From Pirellulaceae bacterium (GTDB taxonomy: Bacteria > Planctomycetota > Planctomycetia > Pirellulales > Pirellulaceae), in the NCBI GenBank assembly GCA_018402565.1, contig JAGYIQ010000002.1, forward strand, positions 372,001 to 436,000: a stretch of DNA of 64,000 bases, in the 5' to 3' direction. The notes below the pieces were generated by a model. The model had not been told where the DNA came from and ran no database searches. It was given only the letters and a program-made list of their open reading frames with translations. How positions within the stretch are numbered: position 1 is the stretch's first letter; every line of letters starts with the position of its first letter. Positions 1 through 8,593 of this stretch are shown here, in pieces. Position numbers and translations under genes: made by a program.

Positions 1-102
1 GTGGCGTATCGCCAAGTTTCTTGCCACGTGCCTCGGTCGAAAAATCGTAATGTATTTTCCCGGCCGCTGGTCAGGACATACAAGCGATCCTTAAGTAAAC
101 AA

Positions 103-231
103 GCGGCTAAAGGCGGGACTACGAGCGGAGCCAACTCGGGGCAAGACGTGACCCATTGGCACGTTTCGGGTTGGTCTAAAAAAGGTCCTATGAAGCGAGG
201 TCCCGCCGCTTGTAGTTCCGCCTTTAGGCGG
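103..231. repeat. MITE-like inverted-end element, copy 1
   Basis: A 129-bp element. Its left end (103-128) and right end (206-231) are imperfect inverted repeats of about 26 bp, agreeing at roughly 21 positions when one is reverse-complemented. Each end contains its own small palindrome of the form CCGCCT(A/T)AAGGCGG. The middle includes the phrase CCAACTCGGGGC followed by AAGACGTGA, which recurs in the other copies. No coding capacity is seen, so mobilisation in trans would be required. Confidence 0.7.
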
Positions 232-256
232 TCGCCCTCCGAACCCTAGTCGCCCT

Positions 257-385
257 ATGCCTGAAGGCGGGACTACGAGCGGGGCCAACTCGGGGCGAGA
301 CGTGAACAATGGAAACGTTCAGAGCCGGTCTACAGAAGGCACGCTGAAGCGAGGACCCGCCGCTTGTAGTTCCGCCTTTAGGCGG
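257..385. repeat. MITE-like inverted-end element, copy 2
   Basis: This copy is the same length (129 bp) and orientation as copy 1, with the right end 360-385 identical to that of copy 1 and the left end 257-282 slightly diverged. The 28 bp preceding and entering the element (about 244-271) are repeated almost exactly at 398-425 in front of copy 3, so flanking DNA was duplicated together with the element. Confidence 0.7.
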
Positions 386-410
386 CCGACCCCGCTACCC
401 TAGTCGCCCT

Positions 411-520
411 ATGCCTGAGGGCGGGACTACGAGCGATGCCAGCGGCCCCAATGACCTCGTGTCGTTGGACCGAAAGTTTGACAGGCTAGAGGGCGACGAA
501 GCGCGATTTGGGCGGTCGAG
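411..520. repeat. MITE-like element, copy 3 (degenerate)
   Basis: The left end (411-435) clearly matches copies 1 and 2. The interior diverges, and only a blurred trace of the right end is visible around 497-520. I read this as a decayed copy. The right boundary is approximate. Confidence 0.45.
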
Positions 521-659
521 TGCCACGCGGGTTTAGCTGCTCAAGGTCCACCGAGACCGCACTTGGGGGAGGTGTGTACTGAGTAGCATGGAGTTGTACA
601 GACGGTATGGCGGTGACTGGCCGCAAGGCGATGTTTCACCGCAGAGTGTTTCTGGCGAT

Positions 660-1018
660 GTGACCAAGGGGCAACGATCCTTCTTTTTGATTATTGGGGG
701 GGCTGGTAGCCTGTAGCCTGTCAGTCATGCCTCCACCGGGACAAGCCCGGGATGGTGGGCATGTGGCCAAGGGGCAACGGGCCTTCTTTTTGATTATTGG
801 GGGTGGGCTGGTAGCCGGTCAGTCATCGCCCCGCCGGCATGAAGCCGACGGTGGCGGTGTGGCCAAGGGGCGAAGAGCCTTCTTTTTGATTATTCGGGGG
901 GGCTTTCTAGCTACCCAAACTTCCGCTCCGGCGGGGTGAACCCGCCGGGGGCGGTGTGGCCATGGGGCAACGGTCCATCTGATTGGATCATGGGGGAGGC
1001 TTGTGGCCGGTCAGTCAG
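660..1018. repeat. ~100-bp direct repeat, four copies
   Basis: The phrase CCAAGGGGC(A/G)A followed by CTTCTTTTTGATTATT and a G-run starts near 664, 767 and 863, with a more diverged copy near 960, giving periods of about 103, 96 and 97 bp. Each unit ends with a segment like GGTAGCCGGTCAGTCA and then a short variable hairpin region with GC-rich arms. The units are not coding and are unlike the inverted-end elements beside them. Confidence 0.7.
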
Positions 1019-1044
1019 CTGGCGGGGTTTTCTCATGCCGCATT

Positions 1045-1172
1045 CCGCCTAAAGGCGGGACTACAAGCGGGGCCAACTCGGGGCAAGACGTGACCCATTG
1101 ATACGCTTGGGCAGGCCGAAAGGAGGCACTACGAAGCGCGGCCCCGCCGCTCGTAGTTCCGCCTTTAGGCGG
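1045..1172. repeat. MITE-like inverted-end element, copy 4
   Basis: A 128-bp copy with well-preserved ends: the left end 1045-1070 and right end 1147-1172 are near-perfect inverted repeats. It is immediately followed by a T-run and by the left end of copy 5. The two copies share the flank CATGCCGCATTCCGCCT, showing that the element and its flank were duplicated head to tail. Confidence 0.75.
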
Positions 1173-1191
1173 GGTTTTTTCATGCCGCATT

Positions 1192-1290
1192 CCGCCTAAA
1201 GGCGGGTCTACAAGCGGGGCCAACTCGGGGCAAGACGTGCCCCATTGGCACGTGTCAGGCCGAGATAAAAAGGCACACCCCAGCCTACAA
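1192..1290. repeat. MITE-like element, copy 5 (right end missing)
   Basis: The left end (1192-1217) and the conserved interior up to about 1265 match copy 4. The right inverted end is absent; the sequence runs out near 1290, shortly before the stop codon of the helicase gene. Truncation against the gene end is the simplest reading. Confidence 0.55.
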
Positions 1291-1317
1291 GTGAACGTCG
1301 CCCACACAACATCCGAC

Positions 1318-3774
1318 TCAGGTCGACGTGGCGGCTGTTGTGTCGACGTACTTCTGGTGGGCCCTGGCGAAGCGCAAGTCGTCGTAACTGTACTTCTCGC
1401 CAAAATGCTGTATGGCCTCCGACGACTTGGCCTCCGGATGCGAGGCAAAATATCCCAAAATCTCGCTGCGAGCCTCGGGCCCCACAAATCCATCCACCGG
1501 CACATCCCCACGCTCGACGAAGACCACCAAGTGACCCAAAATGGTGCTCATCGCCATGCCACGCCGCCGAGCGATCTCGGCGGCGTCCCCGTGCTGCAGC
1601 CACAACTCAAATGTGAGTCGCTGCGTGTCGGTGACTCCGGCCATGTCCCGATCGGTCAAGCGAATCGGTGGCTTGGCGTCCGGATTCTCTTGCAGGTACT
1701 TCTGCACCCGTTCCAAAATCGCTTGCCCATAACGTTGGAAGCGTCCCGATCCAAAACCCGACAGCTGCAACATCGCGGCCTTGTCCGTCGGCAAGTAGGT
1801 CACGATCTGTCGCAACACCTTGTTGGGCAGTACCTCAAAATCGGACAGCTGCTTTTCATGCATCACACCGGTCCGCCACACAACCAACTGGCGGTACAAT
1901 TCGGGGTTCAGCACATTTTTCGGCACGTTGACTGGCTTGCCCTCGCCGGCGGCGGAGTCGCCCTGCCCTAGCTCCGCATTGACCTTGGCTCGCTGCAACG
2001 CTTCGCCAGAAAACTTCGTTCGACAAACCTCGTAGGTCGCGCGCTTCACCGACAATGCTCGAGCCAATTCCAGTCGCGTGTTTTCCAGCTGCATCGTCAC
2101 ACTTTGATTGTCGGTTTGATCGGAGATGCCCACGATCTCTTTCAGCAACCCCGTCAGCTTGTCGGTGAAGTATTCGCCCGCTTTCTGCAACCGAGCTTGC
2201 AGTTCCGAATTATCCTCGGGCAATTCCGGCATCTGCAGGTACTGAGCCAATTGCGGCGAGAATTTGCTGCTGATCTCCGTCAGTTCCGTCTCCACCCGCT
2301 GTTGGAGTTGGTGACAGGCTTCGACGGTCTCCGAGGGCACCGTGTTGGCGTGATCTTGCGTCAGCGTGGCCAACCGACGACTGACGCGGGAAATCTCGGA
2401 AAAATCGAACAACCAACGGATCGACTGGACTTGCGCATCGCGTTTGGCCACTTGCAGTTGCTCGGGGGTGGGAAAGTTCCTCTCCGCCTCCTCGCTGAAG
2501 TCCTGGACCACCGGATCCGTCTTGATACTGGTCGCCGGAATCGGCGTCTGCAGCACGATCCCGTCCAGCGTCTTGCAGCGACTTAAGGCCACGTAGACCT
2601 GCCCCGTGGCAAATGCCGACTGCGCGTCGATCAAACACCGTTCGAACGTCAGGCCTTGACTCTTGTGGATGGTAATCGCCCAGGCCAACTTGAGTGGGAA
2701 CTGGTTGAAGGTCCCCAACACGACCTCTTCCACTTGTTTGGTCGACTCATTGAGCGAATAACGAATATTTTTCCACTCGGCCGGCAACACAGCAATCTCA
2801 GTTTCTGCATCCGCCATCTTCACCCAGATCCCCTCGGCGTCCATCTTGGTGATCTGCCCCAACTTGCCGTTGTAGTAGCGATGTTTGGGATCATTGCGAA
2901 TGAACATTACCTGGGCCCCAACCTTAAACTCCAGGGTCTCTTCGGTGGGATAGCTGCTGGATGGGAAATCGCCTTTGATCTCCGCCTTGAAGCTGTGCCG
3001 CTGCCCCTCCAAGCGACTGAGATTTTGTTGATTGATTTGGTAGGCCGCGGCATTCGTGGCCGTCAACGTGATGCAGGGCTGATCGATCGGCGGACGATAG
3101 CCGGGAATGTACCGCTGATTAAGCCGCTGCATGGTGGCTTGATCCATTCGGTTGTCGCGGACCTTGTTCAACAACTCGATGAACGTGGGATCGGCCTGGC
3201 GATAGATCCGCTTGAGCTCGATGGTCAGGTAGTCGGTGGCTCGTAATGCGTGGCTGCCAAAAAAATAGGGCGTTTCGTAATAGCCCTTGAGCAGCTCCCA
3301 GTCCTCCGGCTTGACGACCGGCGGCAACTGATGCAAGTCGCCAATCATCAGCAATTGCACACCACCAAACGGCTGCGAATTATACCGCAACTTTTGCAGG
3401 ACTTGGTCGACCGCATCCAGTAAATCGGCTCGCACCATACTGATCTCATCGATCACTAACAAATCCAGACTACGGATCAGCCGGACTTTATCTGGGCGAA
3501 ATCGCGGAGCCCCTTGAGAGTCTTGCCGCTCGACCCCCGGCAAATGCAAGCCAAACGGCAATTGAAACAACGAGTGCATCGTCATGCCACCCGCATTGAT
3601 CGCGGCCACTCCCGTCGGAGCCACCACGGCCATCCGCTTCAGGCCCGAGGCCTTGAACTGATGCAGGAACGTCGTCTTGCCACTGCCGGCTTTGCCCGTC
3701 AGGAACAAATGCTTGCGAGTGTGCTTAACAAAATCCGCCGCCATCTCCAACTGAGGATTGGTTTCCCAGGTCAT
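1318..3774 (-). CDS. PIF1-type AAA helicase with HRDC domain
   Basis: Predicted ATP-dependent DNA helicase of 818 residues. Near the N-terminus lies a Walker A motif GKAGSGKT (about 27-34), then the PTGVAAINAGG segment typical of PIF1/RecD-like helicases, and Walker B LLVIDEIS at about 105-112. A C-terminal UvrD-like motif reads TIHKSQGLTFE, followed by VYVALSRC. After the motor come an HRDC-like domain (NPELYRQLVVWR onwards) and a final helix-turn-helix segment (EIARRRGMAMSTILGHL), an arrangement known from a family of bacterial AAA ATPases related to RecQ tails. I chose the ATG at 3774 over an upstream TTG at 3786. Such proteins act in DNA repair or G-quadruplex unwinding; the exact role is not visible here. 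The gene stands alone, 115 bp from the next upstream gene on the same strand. Confidence 0.9.
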   Translation of the reverse strand: MTWETNPQLEMAADFVKHTRKHLFLTGKAGSGKTTFLHQFKASGLKRMAVVAPTGVAAINAGGMTMHSLFQLPFGLHLPGVERQDSQGAPRFRPDKVRLIRSLDLLVIDEISMVRADLLDAVDQVLQKLRYNSQPFGGVQLLMIGDLHQLPPVVKPEDWELLKGYYETPYFFGSHALRATDYLTIELKRIYRQADPTFIELLNKVRDNRMDQATMQRLNQRYIPGYRPPIDQPCITLTATNAAAYQINQQNLSRLEGQRHSFKAEIKGDFPSSSYPTEETLEFKVGAQVMFIRNDPKHRYYNGKLGQITKMDAEGIWVKMADAETEIAVLPAEWKNIRYSLNESTKQVEEVVLGTFNQFPLKLAWAITIHKSQGLTFERCLIDAQSAFATGQVYVALSRCKTLDGIVLQTPIPATSIKTDPVVQDFSEEAERNFPTPEQLQVAKRDAQVQSIRWLFDFSEISRVSRRLATLTQDHANTVPSETVEACHQLQQRVETELTEISSKFSPQLAQYLQMPELPEDNSELQARLQKAGEYFTDKLTGLLKEIVGISDQTDNQSVTMQLENTRLELARALSVKRATYEVCRTKFSGEALQRAKVNAELGQGDSAAGEGKPVNVPKNVLNPELYRQLVVWRTGVMHEKQLSDFEVLPNKVLRQIVTYLPTDKAAMLQLSGFGSGRFQRYGQAILERVQKYLQENPDAKPPIRLTDRDMAGVTDTQRLTFELWLQHGDAAEIARRRGMAMSTILGHLVVFVERGDVPVDGFVGPEARSEILGYFASHPEAKSSEAIQHFGEKYSYDDLRFARAHQKYVDTTAATST

Positions 3775-3889
3775 TGCAAGTTCCAATCAGCAAAAGAAAA
3801 AAAACGAACGAGCCAATCCAGGAAGATCCACAGATGGGATTGGCCATAAGTGCTGATTATCGAACCGCAATGGGCCGTGTCAACCGCCG

Positions 3890-5365
3890 CTAGCTACGAC
3901 GAATGGAAAGCAGACGTTTTTCCGTGCGGAGCAGCAGCCGACCGGGCAACAGGGCCGGCGAGGCCATGCACATCTCGCCCAAGCCGATCGTCGCCACCAC
4001 TTCGAATTCCTCGCCCGCGGCGACCACATACACTTGCCCCTGTTCGCTGGCAACAAAGATGTGCCCGTCATAGGCCCAGGGAGACGTCGTGAAGTCCGCG
4101 CGGCCCGAGTCCAATCGCTCCTTGAACGAGGTCTCGCCGGTTTCGAGATCCAACCGAGTCAGAATGCCGCTGTCGCTCAAGGAGTACAAACCACCACGAT
4201 AGACCAACGGTGTGGGTATGTAAGAGGATATGCGAGGCTTGGCCCACTCGACGAACTCGCTGCTGGTGGCGCCTCGTTCCAAGGTGATGTCCCCCGCCGC
4301 TCCGGGACGCAGGATCAAAGTCGCTTGCGCTGGACCACCGTTGAGCACCAGCCGATCGCCCGCCGAAAAGGGACTGGCCGCCGGCCCCGGGCGCATGCCA
4401 CCCAGTCGCCACAATTCGTTGCCCTCCAGATCGTAAGACACGGTGCGTCCCGGACCAATGGTGACAATCTCTTGCCGCTGGCTATTTTTCCATAAGAACG
4501 GTGTGGTCCAACCGGAAGCTTGCATCGGACGCTGGTCGGCGGGAAAGTCGCCGCGAGCCACTTCCCACAACGGTTCGCCATCGGTGGCGCGAAATGCCGC
4601 CAAGTAAGAGGCCTCTTCGTTATCGTTGAGCACGATCACACGATCTTCTACCAACAGCGGAGAACTGCCCGTACCGAAGTTCAAGTACACCGGCCGCTGA
4701 GGCAAGTCGCGACGCCAGACCAATTGGCCACTGAAATCGTAAGCAAACAAACCGAGATTCGGGACGTGGACATAGACGCGTTGGCCGTCGGTCACGGGCG
4801 TCTCGGAACTGAAGCTGTTCTTGCGATGCCGGCCGCCCGGCGGCTGGCCCTGGTGGTAAACCTGCCGCCATTGCTCGGCTCCCGTCTCCAAATCCAAACA
4901 CATGAGGATGTAAGTGAGCGAGACGTCTTCCGGCAGTTCAAAATCACGTTCCTCCAACTTCTTGAGAATCTCCTCCTGAGACAAACCCTGGGCGGATAAC
5001 TCGGTCATGTACTGCGTGCTGTACTCGGTCCCTACATCCGCTGGCTTGGGCGCCGTGGCCGAGGCCACTGTGGTGACGAAGACCTTGCCAGCTGCCACAA
5101 TCGGCGAGGACCAACCGCGGCCAGGAACCTCGACCGCCCACTCGAGATCCTCCGAGGGCGACCACCGCGTGGGCAACTGCAACGCGTCGCCCACCGGGTT
5201 GGACTGCGGACCACGAAATTGAGGCCAGATCGCCGCTGGCAAGTCGCCCGTCGCCGCCGGCACTTGGTCCTGCGCCGCTGGCACTTGGCCCGCCGCCCAG
5301 GGAGTCGAAATCAAACCGAATGCCAGGAAGAGTCCCCAATGTCGTAGCCAAGTCTGTTTTTTCAT
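3890..5365 (-). CDS. Exported PQQ-like beta-propeller (BamB-like)
   Basis: A 491-residue protein with an N-terminal signal peptide (MKKQTWLRHWGLFLAFGLIS, cleavage likely after the Ala-rich stretch). The rest is a repeated beta-propeller with blades such as VFVTTVAS, VYVHVPNLGLFAYDFSGQLVW, RTVSYDLEGNELW and IFVASEQGQVYVVA, the pattern of the outer membrane protein assembly factor BamB/PQQ-repeat family. In planctomycetes these propellers are abundant periplasmic proteins of unknown ligand. A short internal duplication, QVPAAQ and QVPAAT, follows the signal peptide. The start codon is directly preceded by a heptamer array instead of a clear ribosome binding site. It is probably not the real BamB, since no Bam or der-like neighbour is present. 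Confidence 0.85.
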   Translation of the reverse strand: MKKQTWLRHWGLFLAFGLISTPWAAGQVPAAQDQVPAATGDLPAAIWPQFRGPQSNPVGDALQLPTRWSPSEDLEWAVEVPGRGWSSPIVAAGKVFVTTVASATAPKPADVGTEYSTQYMTELSAQGLSQEEILKKLEERDFELPEDVSLTYILMCLDLETGAEQWRQVYHQGQPPGGRHRKNSFSSETPVTDGQRVYVHVPNLGLFAYDFSGQLVWRRDLPQRPVYLNFGTGSSPLLVEDRVIVLNDNEEASYLAAFRATDGEPLWEVARGDFPADQRPMQASGWTTPFLWKNSQRQEIVTIGPGRTVSYDLEGNELWRLGGMRPGPAASPFSAGDRLVLNGGPAQATLILRPGAAGDITLERGATSSEFVEWAKPRISSYIPTPLVYRGGLYSLSDSGILTRLDLETGETSFKERLDSGRADFTTSPWAYDGHIFVASEQGQVYVVAAGEEFEVVATIGLGEMCMASPALLPGRLLLRTEKRLLSIRRS

Positions 5366-5374
5366 GGGATGGTT

Positions 5375-5423
5375 GGTCAGTGGTCAGTGGTCAGTGGTCA
5401 GTGGTCAGCGGTCAGCGGTCAGT
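5375..5423. repeat. Heptamer array GGTCAG(T/C) x7
   Basis: Seven consecutive copies of a 7-bp unit, GGTCAGT or GGTCAGC, sit 10 bp in front of the start codon of the propeller gene on the minus strand (where the unit reads ACTGACC). They occupy the place where the leader and ribosome binding site would normally lie. Confidence 0.9.
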
Positions 5424-5778
5424 CTGTGGGCCCAGGCAAACCGGTCCCGACCGGTCTGTTGGGTCTCGATGGGCCGATCTTAAATAGTTCGCTTTCGGCG
5501 CGAGATTCTTGCAGAAATCCACGCCAAGTTTGAGGGGTAGGCCGCGGGATACCGCCCCGCCCCGCCACGGGGTGGCGACCAAGCGGAAGAACCCCAGGGA
5601 CCTGCCGTGTCCCGGTCCAGCCGCGGCAAAAAATCCACGGCCTGGGTGCTCCGCGTCAGGTCGAGAATCGGGTAAACTCGGGACGACGATGATTTCTCGA
5701 ACTCTCTGCTGCGGAGCCCGCGCCCCGACTCGGATGGGCGACGAGTCTCCAGATACTCTTACTTGAGGCCCCGCTAGC
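5424..5778. other. Intergenic region between divergent genes
   Basis: This separates the minus-strand propeller gene from the plus-strand desaturase gene. It contains a short palindrome ACCGGT-cccg-ACCGGT near 5440-5455 and GC-rich runs but no convincing gene. I could not place a clear -35/-10 pair for either neighbour. Confidence 0.5.
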
Positions 5779-6687
5779 ATGTTTTTACGCAATCAAGCCG
5801 ACTACCGGACGATCCTTTGGGTGGGGCTGGCGGTGGCCTTGGTCGCCATCCAATACACTTGGCCGTCGACGGTGTGGTTCCTCAGCCCGATATCCTGTTA
5901 CTTGGCGGTCGCCTGCGGGGTGATTTCGCACAACCACAATCACCAGCCGACGTTTTCTATCAAGCGACTGAACTACGGCTTCGGGCACTTATTGACGTTC
6001 TTTTACGGCTACCCCACGTTGATGTGGATCCCCACGCACAACTTGAACCACCATTTGTTCACGAATCGACCGGGCGATGCCACCATCACGTGGCGGCACA
6101 CCAATTTGAACAACCTCTGGGTGGTGCTCACCTACCCCTTCGTTTCGGGCTTCTATCAAAGCGAAGCCGTCAAGACTTACATCAAGCGAACCAAGCTGAA
6201 GAATCGCAAAATGTACGCCCGAATCCTCTTTCAATACACCTTCTGGGTGGGCAGTTACGGCTTCATGCTGTGGTTGGCCTGGTTCCTGCACCATGCCGAA
6301 GGTAACCGGACCGGTTTGTACGTGTGGTTTTTCTCGGTCATCCTGCCCGCCATCTCGTCGGCCACGGTCATCATGATGTTCAATTACATACAACATGTGC
6401 ATGCGGACGCTTGGTCGGATCACGACCACTCCCGCAACTTCACCAGCCGCAGCTTCAACTTCCTCTTCTTTAATAACGGTTACCACACCGCCCATCACCA
6501 GCGACCCGGTTTACACTGGAGCTTGCTGCGCGAGGCCCACGAGCAAATCGCACCCCGCATTGACCCGGCCCTGAACGAACCCAGCCTGTGGTGGTTTGTG
6601 ATCCGCCAGTACTTTCTGGCGCCATTCATCCCGCGTTTGGGAACCCAGCAAATCGGGGCGGCACCCAGCCAAAGTCGCACCAGCTGA
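5779..6687 (+). CDS. Membrane fatty acid desaturase
   Basis: A 302-residue integral membrane desaturase. Three histidine clusters that bind the di-iron centre are visible: HNHNH at 51-55, HNLNHH at 87-92 and HTAHH at 236-240, with a further HVHADAWSDHDH segment at about 206-217. Hydrophobic segments lie at about 11-48, 70-85, 150-172 and 180-203, as expected for this superfamily. The reaction would be oxygen-dependent insertion of a double bond (or hydroxylation) into a fatty acyl chain. GAGG ten bases upstream supports the ATG at 5779. Substrate and regiospecificity cannot be read from sequence, and no electron-donor gene is adjacent. Confidence 0.88.
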   Translation: MFLRNQADYRTILWVGLAVALVAIQYTWPSTVWFLSPISCYLAVACGVISHNHNHQPTFSIKRLNYGFGHLLTFFYGYPTLMWIPTHNLNHHLFTNRPGDATITWRHTNLNNLWVVLTYPFVSGFYQSEAVKTYIKRTKLKNRKMYARILFQYTFWVGSYGFMLWLAWFLHHAEGNRTGLYVWFFSVILPAISSATVIMMFNYIQHVHADAWSDHDHSRNFTSRSFNFLFFNNGYHTAHHQRPGLHWSLLREAHEQIAPRIDPALNEPSLWWFVIRQYFLAPFIPRLGTQQIGAAPSQSRTS

Positions 6688-6800
6688 TAACGCGTCGCCA
6701 GCGTGCGGAGTGGCTCGGGTGCCCAGGCCGAATCGCACACCAGCCCCCCAAGCATGGCACAAAATCCGCGTATTTCCGGCTGTCAGCGGAAATCTAGCCC

Positions 6801-6818
6801 TTGGCATAGGACTTGCAA
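6801..6818 (+). promoter_or_regulatory. Candidate sigma-54 (-24/-12) promoter
   Basis: The sequence TTGGCATAGGACTTGCAA matches the RpoN consensus (YTGGCAyr, four bases, TTGCW), with the invariant GG and GC exactly 12 bp apart. The predicted transcript start is near 6828, giving a ~45-nt leader to the persulfide dioxygenase gene at 6873. No enhancer-binding protein gene is in the window. An alternative reading is a weak sigma-70 pair TTGCAA/TACTTC overlapping it. Confidence 0.55.
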
Positions 6819-6872
6819 ATATCTAACGATCGCGATACTTCGACACGTTTTTTTTCGCCCGGAGATTGAACG

Positions 6873-8291
6873 ATGAGCGTGATGGTGGAACAGATTTACA
6901 CGGGTTGTTTGGCCCATGGAGCCTACTACATCGAGTGCGACGGTGAGGCGGCAGTGATCGATCCGCTGCGGGAAGTGCAGCCGTACATCGACTTGGCGAC
7001 AGCGCGGGGGGCGCGGATCAAGTATGTCTTCGAGACGCACTTCCATGCCGACTTTGTCTCGGGGCATGTGGACTTGGCGGCTCGGACCGGTGCGACCATC
7101 GTGTTTGGGCCCACCACCATGCAGACCGGGTTTCCGGCCTTGATAGCCCAGGATGGCCAGGAGTTCCCGCTGGGGTCGAGCGTGATTCGCTTGCTGCACA
7201 CGCCCGGTCACACGCCGGAGAGCAGCTGTTACTTGTTGATTGATCCGACCGGACGTCCCACGTCGCTGTTCACGGGTGACACGTTATTCATTGGCGATGT
7301 CGGTCGACCGGACTTGGCCCAGAAGGTCATCGCGGAACTGACGCAAGAGAAGTTGGCCTCCCAGTTATTCGATTCGTTGCGGCACAAGATCCTGCCGCTA
7401 GCGGACGACATCATCGTCTACCCGGGACATGGTGCCGGCAGTGCTTGTGGGAAAAACATGAGCAAAGAGACCACGGATACTCTGGGCAATCAAAAGCGGA
7501 CGAACTACGCGTTGGACCCGGGCCTGGATCGCGAGTCCTTCATCGAAGCCTTGTTGAATGGCTTGACGCAGCCGCCGGGGTACTTCCCGCAGAACGTGTT
7601 GCTGAATATCGGGGGCTACGCCAACGTGGACCAAGTGATCGCAGCCGCGACGACGCCCTTGTCCGTGGCAGAATTCCGCCAAGCCATGGCGGGAGAAAAC
7701 GTGGTGGTGTTGGACGTCCGCGATGCCGAGGAGTTTGCTCGTGGGCATGTACCGGGCGCGATCAACATTGCCCTCAATGGCATGTTCGCCAATTGGGTGG
7801 GTGTCGTGTTCCGCGATGTGAACCAACCGCTGTTGTTGGTTGTGCCGCCGGGACGTGAAGAGGAGACTGCCATCCGCTTGGCTCGGGTGGGATTCGACCG
7901 GGCCTTGGGTTACCTGCACGGCGGCTTCCTCGCCTGGGAGGCAGCCGGTCAGAGTTGCGAATCGATCCAGTCGATTTCGGCCGCCGAGTTGGCGGAAATT
8001 AACGCGGCTTGTGTCCTAGACGTGCGCCGAGCCAGCGAATTCCACAGCCAGCATCTGATCGGCGCCACCAATGCTCCCTTGGATTATTGGTGGGAGCAGC
8101 TGGATAAGCTCAGCAGCGAATCGACCCAGTATGTCTACTGCCAGGGCGGGTATCGCTCGATGATCTTCGCCTCGATCATCAAGTCCCAAGGCCTGGGCCC
8201 GGTCGTCAACGTCGTGGGGGGGATCCGAGCCATCGCAGCGGTGGACACCTTGCCCCTGAGCCCCTACGTCTGCCCCAACACGCAGTTGTAA
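6873..8291 (+). CDS. CstB-like persulfide dioxygenase-rhodanese
   Basis: A 472-residue, probably cytoplasmic, sulfur-detoxifying enzyme. Residues 1-245 are a metallo-beta-lactamase fold with H56, H58, D60, H113, D136 and H186; the position after D60 is Phe instead of His, as expected for the mononuclear-iron ETHE1/CstB branch, not for the dinuclear zinc enzymes. It is followed by two rhodanese domains. The first (about 275-365) has VPPGREE where the catalytic Cys loop should be, so it is a pseudo-rhodanese. The second (about 372-460) keeps Cys423 in CQGGYRS. This three-part layout is that of CstB, which converts persulfides to thiosulfate or sulfite. GGAG precedes the ATG at 6873. A candidate sigma-54 promoter lies upstream. 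No sulfide:quinone oxidoreductase gene is next to it. Confidence 0.85.
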   Translation: MSVMVEQIYTGCLAHGAYYIECDGEAAVIDPLREVQPYIDLATARGARIKYVFETHFHADFVSGHVDLAARTGATIVFGPTTMQTGFPALIAQDGQEFPLGSSVIRLLHTPGHTPESSCYLLIDPTGRPTSLFTGDTLFIGDVGRPDLAQKVIAELTQEKLASQLFDSLRHKILPLADDIIVYPGHGAGSACGKNMSKETTDTLGNQKRTNYALDPGLDRESFIEALLNGLTQPPGYFPQNVLLNIGGYANVDQVIAAATTPLSVAEFRQAMAGENVVVLDVRDAEEFARGHVPGAINIALNGMFANWVGVVFRDVNQPLLLVVPPGREEETAIRLARVGFDRALGYLHGGFLAWEAAGQSCESIQSISAAELAEINAACVLDVRRASEFHSQHLIGATNAPLDYWWEQLDKLSSESTQYVYCQGGYRSMIFASIIKSQGLGPVVNVVGGIRAIAAVDTLPLSPYVCPNTQL

Positions 8292-8593
8292 GTATGTCCG
8301 TAAGCAGGGCCCGGGGTGGCGGCGTTGGGTCCTCGCGTGATTCTCTGGTTTCTTGATGGCTGGTGCGCCATTGACCACTGCTGCTGGAATTATCGCCGGC
8401 GTTGTCGGAGACCCGATTGGCTCGGGTAAGATAGTCGCTGGGTGTCGGCAGCGTTTTGCGGCCGATTCTCGTGCCCATTTGGGTCGCGAGGCCCACGGAC
8501 TTCGCGTGGCTTGGAATTTGCTCCTGTCCCGCGAGACTGGCGGAGCGGCGCCCGCAATGAAATGACAGCAATCACGCGAACTCGAGGATCAAT
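8292..8593. other. Intergenic region, no gene seen
   Basis: A short open frame here (8353-8565) lacks a family match and a ribosome binding site and looks like chance coding in GC-rich DNA. No terminator hairpin with a T-run was found behind the dioxygenase gene. Confidence 0.4.

Larger units (their letters stand above)
1..1317. other. Gene-free, repeat-filled stretch
   Basis: No open frame here has a recognisable protein family, a ribosome binding site or a codon pattern like the neighbours. The stretch is instead built of two repeat families: ~129-bp elements with inverted ends (five copies, two of them incomplete) and a ~100-bp direct repeat (four copies). It lies downstream of the 3' end of the minus-strand helicase gene and may continue to the left of the window. 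Confidence 0.75.

Noticed and set aside
1..249. Open frame at the left edge
   Set aside because: It runs through the MITE-like repeat, has no family resemblance and would be interrupted by repeat units; treated as chance.
1237..1971. Plus-strand frame of 244 codons
   Set aside because: It lies antisense to the helicase gene, whose motifs are unmistakable; the frame is a GC-rich shadow.
5424..5778. Possible ncRNA in the GC-rich gap
   Set aside because: Only a short ACCGGT palindrome is visible; no conserved RNA family features were found.
8353..8565. 70-codon frame between the dioxygenase and cyclase-like genes
   Set aside because: No ribosome binding site, no family match, and composition like the surrounding non-coding DNA.
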